Part shown: positions 33,503 to 42,542 of the stretch, one piece after another
Layout of the letters: every line of letters starts with the position of its first letter
How positions within the stretch are numbered: the first letter of the stretch is position 1
DNA from: CBDHCC01 sp965219235
GTDB lineage: Bacteria; Pseudomonadota; Alphaproteobacteria; Sphingomonadales; Sphingomonadaceae
Direction of reading: 5' to 3'
Assembly: GCA_965219235.1 (NCBI GenBank)
Contig: OZ244721.1
Location: 744,001 to 808,000, forward strand
DNA length: 64,000 bases
The notes under the pieces: model-generated
Seen by the model: the letters and a program-made list of their open reading frames with translations, nothing else
Database searches by the model: none
What the model was told of the DNA's origin: nothing
Made by a program: the position numbers and the translations under genes

Positions 33503-36500
33503 ATGAAAAACAATCGCTTGCTCTGTGGAACCGCTTTTGCCGGACTGGCGCTTCTCTACTCGGGCGCCGCTTGGGCGCAGGATACCGACAGCACGCAGCC
33601 AACTCCTCCTCCCATTCCGGGTCCCACCGCCGATCAGTGCGCGCAGGATCCGAGCACCCTGGGCTGCGACACGCGCGACGTGGAGACCGCGGGCACGGCG
33701 CCGACAGCGGGCGAGACCGCGCAGACGCCGGAGTCCATCGTCATCACCGGCTCGCGCATCGCGCGGCCCAATCTCGACTCGGCGGTGCCCGTCACGGCGG
33801 TCAACGTGGATGAACTGCTCGACGGCAGCGCCTCCATCGGCGATGCGCTGAACGATCTGCCGTCGCTGCGGTCGACCTTCTCGTCCGCCAACTCGCAGCG
33901 GTTCATCGGCACGACGGGCCTGAATTTCCTCGATCTTCGCGGTCTGGGCACCAGCCGCACCCTGGTGCTCGTCAACGGACGCCGGCACGTCACATCCTCG
34001 GCGGGCGATTTCCAGGTCGACGTCAACACCATTCCCTTCGAACTTCTGGAGCGCGCCGACGTGGTGACCGGCGGTTCGTCGGCCGTCTATGGCTCCGACG
34101 CTGTCGCGGGCGTGGTCAATTTCATCCTCAAACGCGATTACGACGGCTACCGGGTGACCGGCCAGGGCGGCGTGTCCTCACGCGGCGACAGGGGCGCCTA
34201 TTTCATCACCGGAACCGCAGGCCGCAATTTCGCCGATGGCCGCGGCAACGTGGCGATCGCGGCGGAGTATTCGCGCGCGGAGGCCGTCGACAACACCCAG
34301 CGCGATTTCCAGACCGGCGCCTTCCGGGGCATCCGCACATTCGTTCAGACCGACGACACGGTGGGAGAGCCGCAGGCTGGCGATGGTATCCCCGACCTGA
34401 CCATCCAGGATCGCGTGCGCTACAACTTCCTCTCCGATGGCGGCACATTCTCAGGCGTCTGCGTCAACGACCCTCAGGATTTCGCCTTTCAGCCTCTGGC
34501 CTGCCTGCCCAACGGACAGGACATCGTCTATCGATTCGCCCCCGATGGCACCCTGTTCCGGGATGACGGGATCACCGACGATTACCGTCCGACGGACGGC
34601 ACCTTCGTCCGTGGGGGAAGCGGCTCCACCCTGTCCAACGCGGATCAGCTGTTCCCGCAGATCGAACGTTACAGCATCAATCTGTTGACGCATTACGACC
34701 TCAGCGATGCGTTCCGTCCCTACGCCGAGTTCAAATACGCACGGATCAACGCCAAGCAGGTGGGCGGTCCCAGCTTCTTCAACAGCTTCTGCAACGGCCT
34801 GACGGGCGCCAGCGGACTGGACGGTAGCTGTTCCGACACCGTGAGCTCGCAGACGTTCATCACCTATGACAACGCCTTCCTGAACCCGGCCGCCGCCGCG
34901 CAGATCCAAGCGGTCCAGAACGAGCTGCTCGACCAGTTCGGCGTGGGGCCGGATTCACAGGGCTTCTTCATCAACCGCAACAACATCGACTTCGGGCCAC
35001 GCACCGAGGACCTGAAGCGAGACACCTATCGGGGCGTCATCGGCATCGAAGGCAGCTTCAACGACGACTGGCGATACGATATTTCGGCCACCTACGGTCG
35101 CTTCGAATCGCGGCGCCGTTCCGGCAACAATCTGCTCGTCCAGAACTTCAAGAACGCCGTGGATGCCGTGCGCGCTCCCGGAGGGCAGATCGTCTGCCGG
35201 ATCAACGCCGACGCCAGCGCCGCCAACGACGATCCGGCGTGCGTGCCGATCAACATCTTCGGCTTCGGCGCTCCCAGTCAGGCGGCGTTGAACTACGTGA
35301 ACACGACCTCGACGTTCCGCGAAAAGGCGGAGCAGTTCGACGTGCTGGCGTTCGTCAACGGAGACAGCTCACAACTCTTCGAACTTCCGGGGGGGCCGCT
35401 GCGCTTCTCCCTGGGCGGCGAGTATCGGCGCGAGACCTCGTCGAGCGAGGCCGACGCCCTGAGCGCGAGTGGTGCGACGTTCCTGAACGCCTTCCCGCCG
35501 TTCAATCCTCCCGCCTTCGCAGTGGTCGAAGGTTTCGGAGAGCTGGAGTTTCCGATCCTTCGCAACACGCCGGGAGCCGAGGAACTGACGTTGCTGCTGG
35601 CCGGGCGTGTCTCGGACTACAACAGCGGCGCGGGCAAGACGGGAACGACCTACACGTACAACGTGAACGGCATCTACTCCCCGTTCTCGGGGCTGCGGAT
35701 CCGCGCGAACTACTCGCGTGCCGTGCGTGCGCCGACCCCGAGCGACCTGTTCTCCGCCCAGACGCAGAACTTCGCGTTCCTGACGGATCCCTGCGACAGC
35801 CGCTTCATCAACAACGGCACCGCCACCAGGTTGGCGAACTGCCGTGCCAACAACCCCATCGCCAACGTGCCGCCGGACTATCAGCAGCCGTCGGGCAATC
35901 GGTCGGTGCTTCAGGGCGGCAACCCCGATCTCGAAGCGGAGAAGTCGAACAGCTTGACCGTCGGCGCGATCATTCAGCCGACGTTCGTGCCCGGGTTCTC
36001 CCTGACGGTCGACTACTACGACATCACCGTCAACAACCTGATCTCCAGTCTGAGCGGGAATGCGATCCTGCAGAACTGCTACGATGCCGCCGATCTCAAC
36101 AACGCGTTCTGCGAGCTCATCAATCCCAGGCAGGCGGACGGCAACTTTGATCCGGATGCGGCGCTGCTGATCTCCACCATCAACTTCGCCAAGCTGACGG
36201 CGCGAGGTCTCGATTTCGACGCCCGCTACACCAAGAAGTTCGACAATGGCGACGCCGTTTCCCTGCGTGGCATCGCGACGTATGTGATCGAGCGGAACGA
36301 CTTCCTTGATGTCAACAACCCCGGGATACCGAACCGGGTCAAGAGCGAGTTGGGGGACCCCACATGGGCCGCCAACTTCACGGCGTCCTATCGGCACGAT
36401 GTGTTCGGACTTCGCTACGATTTGCGCTTTGTCGACCGTCAGACGATCGGCGCCTACGAGAACTACTTCTCGTTCAATGGCAATCCTCCTCAGAACCCGG

Positions 36501-36709
36501 ATTTCACGGCAGAGCGCTTCTACCCACGGCGTTTTTACCATGACGTGCGGGTCGACTATCGTGTCAATGAGGATTACACCTTCTACGTCGGTGTCGATAA
36601 CGTTACGGACGAATTGCCTCCGTTCGGTTTGACTGGCGCCGGTGGAGGTTCCGGTATCTACGACAATATCGGTCGGTTCTTCTATGCGGGATTCCGCGCA
36701 CAGTTTTGA
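33503..36709 (+). CDS. TonB-dependent outer-membrane receptor
   Basis: A 1068-residue outer-membrane transporter. MKNNRLLCGTAFAGLALLYS is a clear signal peptide (cleavage after AWA). A Pro-rich linker follows, then the plug domain beginning ESIVITGSRIARPNLDSAVP with LDLRGLGTSRTLVLVNGRRH and a beta-barrel to the C-terminal FYAGFRAQF, ending in Phe. I chose ATG 33503 because AAGGGA sits 6 nt upstream and it gives the cleanest signal; upstream ATGs at 33455, 33467 and 33497 are less likely. The substrate is unknown; the large size and many loops resemble sphingomonad receptors for glycans or large organics. No neighbouring gene is clearly cofunctional. Confidence 0.92.
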   Translation: MKNNRLLCGTAFAGLALLYSGAAWAQDTDSTQPTPPPIPGPTADQCAQDPSTLGCDTRDVETAGTAPTAGETAQTPESIVITGSRIARPNLDSAVPVTAVNVDELLDGSASIGDALNDLPSLRSTFSSANSQRFIGTTGLNFLDLRGLGTSRTLVLVNGRRHVTSSAGDFQVDVNTIPFELLERADVVTGGSSAVYGSDAVAGVVNFILKRDYDGYRVTGQGGVSSRGDRGAYFITGTAGRNFADGRGNVAIAAEYSRAEAVDNTQRDFQTGAFRGIRTFVQTDDTVGEPQAGDGIPDLTIQDRVRYNFLSDGGTFSGVCVNDPQDFAFQPLACLPNGQDIVYRFAPDGTLFRDDGITDDYRPTDGTFVRGGSGSTLSNADQLFPQIERYSINLLTHYDLSDAFRPYAEFKYARINAKQVGGPSFFNSFCNGLTGASGLDGSCSDTVSSQTFITYDNAFLNPAAAAQIQAVQNELLDQFGVGPDSQGFFINRNNIDFGPRTEDLKRDTYRGVIGIEGSFNDDWRYDISATYGRFESRRRSGNNLLVQNFKNAVDAVRAPGGQIVCRINADASAANDDPACVPINIFGFGAPSQAALNYVNTTSTFREKAEQFDVLAFVNGDSSQLFELPGGPLRFSLGGEYRRETSSSEADALSASGATFLNAFPPFNPPAFAVVEGFGELEFPILRNTPGAEELTLLLAGRVSDYNSGAGKTGTTYTYNVNGIYSPFSGLRIRANYSRAVRAPTPSDLFSAQTQNFAFLTDPCDSRFINNGTATRLANCRANNPIANVPPDYQQPSGNRSVLQGGNPDLEAEKSNSLTVGAIIQPTFVPGFSLTVDYYDITVNNLISSLSGNAILQNCYDAADLNNAFCELINPRQADGNFDPDAALLISTINFAKLTARGLDFDARYTKKFDNGDAVSLRGIATYVIERNDFLDVNNPGIPNRVKSELGDPTWAANFTASYRHDVFGLRYDLRFVDRQTIGAYENYFSFNGNPPQNPDFTAERFYPRRFYHDVRVDYRVNEDYTFYVGVDNVTDELPPFGLTGAGGGSGIYDNIGRFFYAGFRAQF

Positions 36710-36729
36710 CCTGCCGTACTAAATACTTC

Positions 36730-36756
36730 GGGGTCACCGTTCAGAACGGTGGCCCC
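36730..36756. terminator. bidirectional terminator hairpin between the receptor and alr
   Basis: GGGGTCACCGTT and AACGGTGGCCCC pair over 12 positions (one G-T) around the loop CAG. It lies between the convergent receptor and alr genes, 20 bp after the receptor stop. The + strand continues GTTCCGGTTTA, weakly U-rich. Confidence 0.75.
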
Positions 36757-36764
36757 GTTCCGGT

Positions 36765-37808
36765 TTACGAGTGCCATTGCCTGTCGAAACGAGTGCCGAG
36801 GCCGGTCAGGATTTCGTACTGGCTGAAACCGCTGGCGTTCTCGACTTCGTTCAGATCGATGTCGAAGGAAATCCAGTCGCCTTCTGACACGACGAGCGCC
36901 GCGCTCGCGTCCAGTGCGACCAGATCCATCGAGACCCGACCTCTGACTGGCAATCGCTCGCCGCCGGGACCGACCGCGTGGCCGCGGTTCGTCAGCGCGC
37001 GGGGATAGCCGTCGGCATAGCCCAGATTGACGACCGCGACCGGGGTGTCCCCGGGCGCGCGCCACAGCTGGTTGTATCCGACCGTCTGCCCCGCGCGCAC
37101 CACACGCCGTTGAACCACGCGCGCCTCGATCGCGGCGACGGGGCGGATCGGTGCGGACTCCGCACGCGGTCGCCCGCCATAGAGCGACAGGCCCGGCCGG
37201 GTGAGATCGAAGGCGTAGTCTGGGCCGAGAGCGATCCCGGCAGAGTTCGCCAGGCTGAGCCGCCGGGCGCTCGTCCGGCCCGCCAGGGCGGCGAAGGCCG
37301 CGCGCTGCCGCTCGTTGATCGGAGTGTCCTGGTCGGCCGAGGACAGGTGGCTCATCAGCGTCTCGATGGCGAGGCCGTCGAGCAGGCCGTCCCGCACCTC
37401 CTCGACCGACACCCCCAGCCGGTTCATGCCGGTGTCCACCATCACGTCGCACGGCCCCCCGACATCGCGCCAGCGCGCGACCTGCCCGGCGGAGCACAGC
37501 ACCGGACGCGCCCAGTGGGCCGCGGCGAACGCCTCCTCGCCGGGCTGCACGCCGTGGAAGACGGAGAGCGCCACCCCCTCGTGGCGGGGGAGCGCGGCGG
37601 CCTCCGCCCAGCTCGACACGAACAGGTCGCGGCAGCCGGCGGCCACCAAGCGGGCGGAGACCTCCACCGCGCCCAGCCCATAGCCGTCGGCCTTGACGCA
37701 GGCGCCGCAGGCCGCGTCGCCGCCGCGGTCGCGGAGCCAGCGCCAGTTCCCGACGAGCGCCTCGCCGTCCAGGATCAGGCGGTTGGGGGCGGGGGGCAGG
37801 GGCACCAT
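36765..37808 (-). CDS. alr: alanine racemase
   Basis: PLP enzyme converting L- to D-alanine for peptidoglycan. The 347-residue protein has the PLP lysine K39 in ACVKADGYGLG, the barrel segments VDTGMNRLG near 122-130 and SLANSAGIALG, and the catalytic Tyr in QTVGYNQLWRAPG near 245. The RVSMDLVALD segment near 295 is also typical. It is followed by the convergent receptor and preceded by the MHS transporter gene, 12 bp away. Confidence 0.94.
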   Translation of the reverse strand: MVPLPPAPNRLILDGEALVGNWRWLRDRGGDAACGACVKADGYGLGAVEVSARLVAAGCRDLFVSSWAEAAALPRHEGVALSVFHGVQPGEEAFAAAHWARPVLCSAGQVARWRDVGGPCDVMVDTGMNRLGVSVEEVRDGLLDGLAIETLMSHLSSADQDTPINERQRAAFAALAGRTSARRLSLANSAGIALGPDYAFDLTRPGLSLYGGRPRAESAPIRPVAAIEARVVQRRVVRAGQTVGYNQLWRAPGDTPVAVVNLGYADGYPRALTNRGHAVGPGGERLPVRGRVSMDLVALDASAALVVSEGDWISFDIDLNEVENASGFSQYEILTGLGTRFDRQWHS

Positions 37809-37820
37809 CGCCCCCCGCCC

Positions 37821-39461
37821 CTAAGTGGCCGGGGCGGTCCCGTCCACCGGCTCGGCGTCCAGCGTCTCGGGCAGGCCCCACCAGGCGACCACCAGCGCCA
37901 TCGCCACCACGCCCCAGCAGTACCAGAGCCCGGCATAGGCGTTGCCGGTCCGCGCGATGATCAGCGCGGCGATGAAGGGGAGAAAGCCGCCGAAATAGCC
38001 CGTGCCGATGTGATATGGGATCGACATGGAGCTGTAGCGGATGCGGGCTGGGAACAGCTCGGTCAGCACGGCGGCGACCGGGCCGTAGGTGGCACCCGCC
38101 AGCGCGCTCAGGGTCACGATGCACAGCACGATGACCAGGATGCGCGCCGGTCCGGGTCGGACGGGCGCGAAGTCGTAGCCCGCCATCTCCAGCACCGGGC
38201 GCAGGCCGGCGGTGTCGAACACCCCGAAGGGTCGGTCGCCGATCATCAGCGGTATCGAGGCGTCCGTCGCCTCCGCCTGCCCGGTGAATTCGTAGGGCAC
38301 ACCCAGCGTCCCGAGTTCGGCCAGCGTGCGGCCGCACAGCGTCGTCTGGCGCGCCGCGAAGGCGTCGTAGTCGCACGGCCGCGTCTCGATCGTCACCGGC
38401 GCGCGGATCGCCGCGCCGGACAGCGCCGGATTGGCATTGGCGCCCATGATCCAGAACAGCGGGAACAGCGCCACGAGGGTCGCCGCATAGCCCCACAGGA
38501 TCGGCTTGCGTCGGCCGATCCGGTCCGACAGCCGGCCGAAGAACACGAAGAAGCCGAGCCCGAACAGCGCGCCGGCGCCCACCATCAGCTGCGCCGCGGT
38601 GGCTTCGACCCGCATCGGGCCGGTGAGGAAGGAAAGGGTGGAGAACATCGCCGTGTACCAGATCACCGTCAGCCCGGCCGACACGCCGAACAGCGCCACG
38701 AACAGCCGCTTCAGATTGCCCGGATAGGTGAAGCTCTCGACGAAGGGATTGGCGGCCGTCTCGCCCCGGGCCTTCATCGCCCGGAAGACCGGCGACTCGG
38801 ACAGCTTGAGCCGCATCCACAGCGACACCGCCAGCAACACGAGCGAGAGCAGGAACGGCACCCGCCAGCCCCAGGCGGCGAACGCGTCCGCGCTCATCGC
38901 GCCCTTGGTGACCAGCACGACGGCGAGCGAGAGGATGAAGCCGCCCGCGACGCTCGCCTGGATGAAGCTGGTGAAGAAGCCGCGGCGGCGCGGCGGCGCG
39001 TGCTCGGCGACATAGATCGCGGCACCTCCATATTCGCCGCCCAGCGCCAGGCCCTGCGCGATGCGGAGCAGGATGATGAGGGCGGGGGCGGCGACGCCGA
39101 TGCTGGCCGCCGACGGGACCAGGCCCACCCCGGCGGTCGCCAGCCCCATGACCGTGATCGTGACGAGGAACGTGTATTTGCGGCCCAGCCTGTCGCCCAG
39201 ATAACCGAACAGGATCGCGCCGAGCGGGCGGAAGCCGAACCCCACCGCGAACCCCGCCCAGGCGAGCAGCGTCTGCAGCGTCTGGTTGCCGGCCGGAAAG
39301 AAGGTCGCGCCGATGATGCCGGAGGCCGCCAGCGTGCCGTAGATGAAGAAGTCGTACCACTCGAACACGGTGCCCAGCGACGAGGCGGAGATGACGAGCG
39401 GGATGTCGGCGGACGCCCGGTCCGCCTGCGGCACCGTTCCCTCCGCGCCGACGCTGGCCAT
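37821..39461 (-). CDS. MFS transporter of the metabolite:H+ symporter (MHS) family
   Basis: A 546-residue transporter. ASSLGTVFEWYDFFIYGTLA near 26-45 is the MHS signature, and GYLGDRLGRKYTF near 85-97 and QGLALGGEYGGAAIYVAEHA near 133-152 are further MFS/MHS motifs. Relatives carry citrate, ketoglutarate, proline or shikimate. An insert of about 100 residues (roughly 340-438) interrupts the second half; it contains TRPCDYDAF and TLCGRTLAEL, two cysteines that could pair in the periplasm. It lies just upstream of alr on the same strand. Confidence 0.9.
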   Translation of the reverse strand: MASVGAEGTVPQADRASADIPLVISASSLGTVFEWYDFFIYGTLAASGIIGATFFPAGNQTLQTLLAWAGFAVGFGFRPLGAILFGYLGDRLGRKYTFLVTITVMGLATAGVGLVPSAASIGVAAPALIILLRIAQGLALGGEYGGAAIYVAEHAPPRRRGFFTSFIQASVAGGFILSLAVVLVTKGAMSADAFAAWGWRVPFLLSLVLLAVSLWMRLKLSESPVFRAMKARGETAANPFVESFTYPGNLKRLFVALFGVSAGLTVIWYTAMFSTLSFLTGPMRVEATAAQLMVGAGALFGLGFFVFFGRLSDRIGRRKPILWGYAATLVALFPLFWIMGANANPALSGAAIRAPVTIETRPCDYDAFAARQTTLCGRTLAELGTLGVPYEFTGQAEATDASIPLMIGDRPFGVFDTAGLRPVLEMAGYDFAPVRPGPARILVIVLCIVTLSALAGATYGPVAAVLTELFPARIRYSSMSIPYHIGTGYFGGFLPFIAALIIARTGNAYAGLWYCWGVVAMALVVAWWGLPETLDAEPVDGTAPAT

Positions 39462-39582
39462 CGTCCGACCTCCTCCCGTCGCGCGCCTGGATCGGCGTCG
39501 ACCGGCCGCTTTTGAGGGGAGGCGCGGGTGGGAGCAAGGGGGTGCGACAATGGCGCCCTTGTCCTCCCTAAGCTCCGCCTCC

Positions 39583-40971
39583 TCAATACAGCGCCCGCGC
39601 CGGGTTCTGCGTCCGGCTCTCGTGGTGGTGTTCCGCAGCGCCCGTGACCGCCTCCACCCCGCCCATGTCCGCGAATTCGGCGGCGTCGGGCACGCGGCTG
39701 AAGGCGATCTTCACGCCCAGATAGTTGAGGTCGAGGCCCACCTGCGAGGCGAGCATCGCCTTGGTGCCGCCGTGACGCCGCGCGATCGCGTCGATCCGGG
39801 TCCATAGCTCCGCCTGCCGTCGGTCGCGTCGATCGTGCTCGTCCGGAATGAAGAGGTCGCGTTCCGGAGGGCGGTCGCTCAGGTCGAAAAGGTGGACGGA
39901 CACCAGCCGAAGGGCGGGTGCGCGGCTCCCCCTCCGCGCCCGGAGCGCCAGCGCGCGCATCATCGGGATCCAGAAGGCGTCGAGCGCGTCGAGGAAGCGC
40001 CAGCTGTTCTGGGTCGGGCGCAGCGCGGCGTCATGCGACATCGCGCCTTCGGGGTGGAGCTTGACGGTGACGTTCATCGCGCCGGCGTGAAGGCCGTAGT
40101 GCCGCAGGCGGCTGGCGGCCTTCAGCAGCAGCGCGCGCGCCACGATCCGGGCACCCTCCGGCCCACGGTGCGCGCCGGACAGCACGCGGCTGTGGCCGAT
40201 CATCCGCTTCTCCGGCTCGCCCTCCTGCGGCACGTCGTGGCCCTTGAGGCCGTAGAGGAAGCGCTCACCCGTCACCGAGCCCCAGATCGCGCGCGCCTGC
40301 TTGGGGGCCAGCGCCCAGAGCCCCCGGAAATCCTGCACGCCGGCGCGCTCCAGCCGCCGCGCCACGCCGGGTCCGACGCCCGGGATGGCGCGCAGCGGCA
40401 GGCCCTCCAGCGCCCCGGGCAGGCTGGGGTGCTCGATCGCGGTCAGTCCGTCCGGCTTCTTCAGCTCGGCGGCCAGCTTGGCGAGCAGGCTGCTCGGCGC
40501 CACGCCGATCGAGCAGCGCAGCGCCGGGCCGACGTCCTCGCGGATGGCCCGCTTGATCGCCCACGCCTTGGCGAGCGCGGCGTCGCGGGTGCGCTCGGAG
40601 GGATCCAGGCGGCAGACGCACTCGTCGATCGAACAGATCCTCGCGATCGGCAGGTGGCGCTCGATCGCGGTCATCAGCTCGTGATGGACGGCGACATAGC
40701 GGTCGTGCCGCGCGGCGCGGATCGCGATGTCCGGGCACAGGCGGCGGGCGTCGGCGACGGATGTGCCGCGCGAGATGCCCAGCGCCTTGGCCTCGTAGCT
40801 GGCCGCGATGGCCCCGCTGTGCTCGCCGGGGAGCGGGGTGACGATCACCGGGCGGCCACGCAGGGCGGGGTCGTCATGCTGCTCGACGGCGGCGAAATAG
40901 GCGTTGAAGTCGATGAAGAGGTAGCGAAGTCCGCTCGTGGCGGGGGTGGGTTCGAACGACTCGATGAACAT
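39583..40971 (-). CDS. Y-family (translesion) DNA polymerase
   Basis: A 462-residue error-prone polymerase. The catalytic residues are intact: D21 in FIDFNAYFAAVEQ and D116-E117 in CSIDECVCRL. Palm/thumb segments follow (LRCSIGVAPSSLLAKLAAEL, then the helix-hairpin-helix LRAIPGVGPGVARRLERAG). These active-site acids distinguish it from ImuB. Relatives in sphingomonads are often misnamed ImpB. No imuA or dnaE2 is adjacent. The ATG at 40971 abuts a LexA-type box (40974-40988), so the transcript may be nearly leaderless. Confidence 0.9.
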   Translation of the reverse strand: MFIESFEPTPATSGLRYLFIDFNAYFAAVEQHDDPALRGRPVIVTPLPGEHSGAIAASYEAKALGISRGTSVADARRLCPDIAIRAARHDRYVAVHHELMTAIERHLPIARICSIDECVCRLDPSERTRDAALAKAWAIKRAIREDVGPALRCSIGVAPSSLLAKLAAELKKPDGLTAIEHPSLPGALEGLPLRAIPGVGPGVARRLERAGVQDFRGLWALAPKQARAIWGSVTGERFLYGLKGHDVPQEGEPEKRMIGHSRVLSGAHRGPEGARIVARALLLKAASRLRHYGLHAGAMNVTVKLHPEGAMSHDAALRPTQNSWRFLDALDAFWIPMMRALALRARRGSRAPALRLVSVHLFDLSDRPPERDLFIPDEHDRRDRRQAELWTRIDAIARRHGGTKAMLASQVGLDLNYLGVKIAFSRVPDAAEFADMGGVEAVTGAAEHHHESRTQNPARALY

Positions 40972-40973
40972 GA

Positions 40974-40988
40974 GAACACAACATGAAC
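40974..40988 (-). promoter_or_regulatory. LexA-type SOS box at the Y-family polymerase start
   Basis: GAAC-ACAACAT-GAAC on the + strand, that is GTTC-N7-GTTC on the coding strand, matches the known alphaproteobacterial LexA consensus. It lies only 2 bp upstream of the proposed ATG at 40971. A further GAAC at 40966-40969 overlaps the start. This predicts SOS induction of the polymerase. Confidence 0.75.
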
Positions 40989-41106
40989 ATTGAGGTCGCG
41001 CGGTCAAGCCGCCCGTCTTATGAGGGGATGAAGTCGACGATCGCTGCCGGCTCCGGTGGCGTTCGGTGGTCCACGCGCTATAGCGTCGGCTCCCAAGGAG
41101 CCGCGG

Positions 41107-41862
41107 ATGACCCGCCCCACGCCCCTCCTGCTGTTTGCGCTGGCGCTGTTCTCGTCCTGCGGTCAGCCGCGCGCGGATGGCGCGCCGCTGGTGCTCGCGG
41201 CGTCGAGCTTGCAGGGCGCGCTGGACGAGGAAGCGGATGCCTGGACGGCGGCGGGGCACGCGCGGCCGGTGCTGTCCTATGGCGGCACGCCGGCGATCGC
41301 TCGGCAGATCGAGGAGGGCGCGCCCGCCGACCTGTTCGTCTCCGCTGATACGGCGTGGATGGACGAACTGGCGGTGCGCGGGCTCCTGCGGCCGGACAGC
41401 CGCGCGGTGCTGGCGACGAACACGCTCGTGGTGGTGGCCGCCGGAGCGGGGCCGGATCGGGTGGGCGGGGACGCCGTGGCGGGGCTCGCGGGCGACGGAC
41501 GGGTCGCGGTGGCCGACACCGACAGCGTGCCCGCCGGCCGCTATGCGAAGGCCGCGTTGATCCGGCTCGGAGCGTGGCCGGCGATCCGACCGCGCCTGGT
41601 GCCGGCGGAGAATGTGCGCGCGGCACTGGCGCTGGTGGAGCGCGGCGCGGCGCCGTTGGGTATCGTCTACGCCACCGACGCCCGCGCGTCGGCGAAGGTG
41701 CGGGTGGTCGGCGTCTTTCCCGCCGACAGCCATCCGCCGATCGTCTATCCGATCGCGCGGATCGCCCGCTCGGCGAGCACGGAGGCGGAGGGCTTCCGCC
41801 GCTTCCTCCTGTCGGCGAAGGGGCAGGCGGTCCTGGCGCGCCACGGCTTCGGACGCCCGTGA
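41107..41862 (+). CDS. modA: molybdate ABC transporter substrate-binding lipoprotein
   Basis: Periplasmic molybdate/tungstate binder. The 251-residue protein has a signal with lipobox (LALFSSC), then VLAASSLQGALDE near 33-45 (oxyanion-binding Ser), YGGTPAIARQIEEGAPADLFV near 58-78 and DSVPAGRYAKAAL near 139-151. The ATG at 41107 follows AAGGAG by 7 nt. modB starts at its stop (GTGA). Confidence 0.92.
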   Translation: MTRPTPLLLFALALFSSCGQPRADGAPLVLAASSLQGALDEEADAWTAAGHARPVLSYGGTPAIARQIEEGAPADLFVSADTAWMDELAVRGLLRPDSRAVLATNTLVVVAAGAGPDRVGGDAVAGLAGDGRVAVADTDSVPAGRYAKAALIRLGAWPAIRPRLVPAENVRAALALVERGAAPLGIVYATDARASAKVRVVGVFPADSHPPIVYPIARIARSASTEAEGFRRFLLSAKGQAVLARHGFGRP

Positions 41863-42542
41863 CGCCCGCAGAGTGGGAGGTGCTGGCGCTGTCGCTGCGC
41901 GTCAGCCTGGTGGCGGTGGCCGCCGTCCTGCCGGTGGCGGGCGCGCTCGCCTGGGTGCTGGCGCGCACCGACTGGCCGGGCAAGATCCTGCTCGACGCGC
42001 TCGTCCACCTGCCGCTGGTGCTGCCGCCGGTGGTGACCGGCTGGGCGCTCCTGGTGCTGTTCGGGCCGGCCGGGCCGTTGGGGCGGGCGCTGGCGAGCGT
42101 CGGCGGCACGGTGCTGTTCCGCTGGCAGGGGGCGGCGATCGCGGCGGCCGTCATGGCGCTGCCGCTGGTGGTGCGCGCTATGCGACTGTCGCTCGAAGCC
42201 GTGGACCGGCGGCTGGAGGAGGCGGCGGCGACGCTGGGCGCCGGCCGCTGGCGGGTGTTCGCCACCGTCACCCTGCCGCTGACGCTGCCCGGCGTGGTGG
42301 CGGGCGCGGTGCTGGGCTTCGCCCGCTCGGTGGGCGAGTTCGGGGCGACGATCACCTTCGTCGGCAACGTTCCCGGAGAGACGCGCACGGTGCCGCTGGC
42401 GATCTATGGCGCGCTGCAGACACCGGGCGGGGAGGGGGCGGCGGCGCGCCTGGCGCTGATCTCCGTCGTGCTGTCGCTGGGCGCGCTGGTCGCGTCGGAG
42501 GCGCTGGCCCGGCGGACCGGGCGAGGGGGCCATGTGCTGTGA
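41859..42542 (+). CDS. modB: molybdate ABC transporter permease
   Basis: A 227-residue inner-membrane permease with five to six spans. The EAA loop EEAAATLGAGRWRVFATVTLP near 118-138 contacts ModC; VGEFGATITFVGNVPGETRT near 162-181 is the ModB signature. GTG start at 41859 overlaps modA. The 3' end overlaps modC by 4 nt (GTGA). Confidence 0.95.
   Translation: MTPAEWEVLALSLRVSLVAVAAVLPVAGALAWVLARTDWPGKILLDALVHLPLVLPPVVTGWALLVLFGPAGPLGRALASVGGTVLFRWQGAAIAAAVMALPLVVRAMRLSLEAVDRRLEEAAATLGAGRWRVFATVTLPLTLPGVVAGAVLGFARSVGEFGATITFVGNVPGETRTVPLAIYGALQTPGGEGAAARLALISVVLSLGALVASEALARRTGRGGHVL

Noticed and set aside
36978..39515. An 845-codon plus-strand frame opposite alr and the MHS transporter
   Set aside because: Same high-GC shadow effect; Arg/Gln/His-rich with no domain, while the minus strand has two well-supported enzymes.
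41080..41100. CGCTATAGCG upstream of modA as a ModE (molybdate repressor) site
   Set aside because: Only a 10-bp palindrome; known ModE boxes have longer spaced half-sites, and no modE gene is visible.
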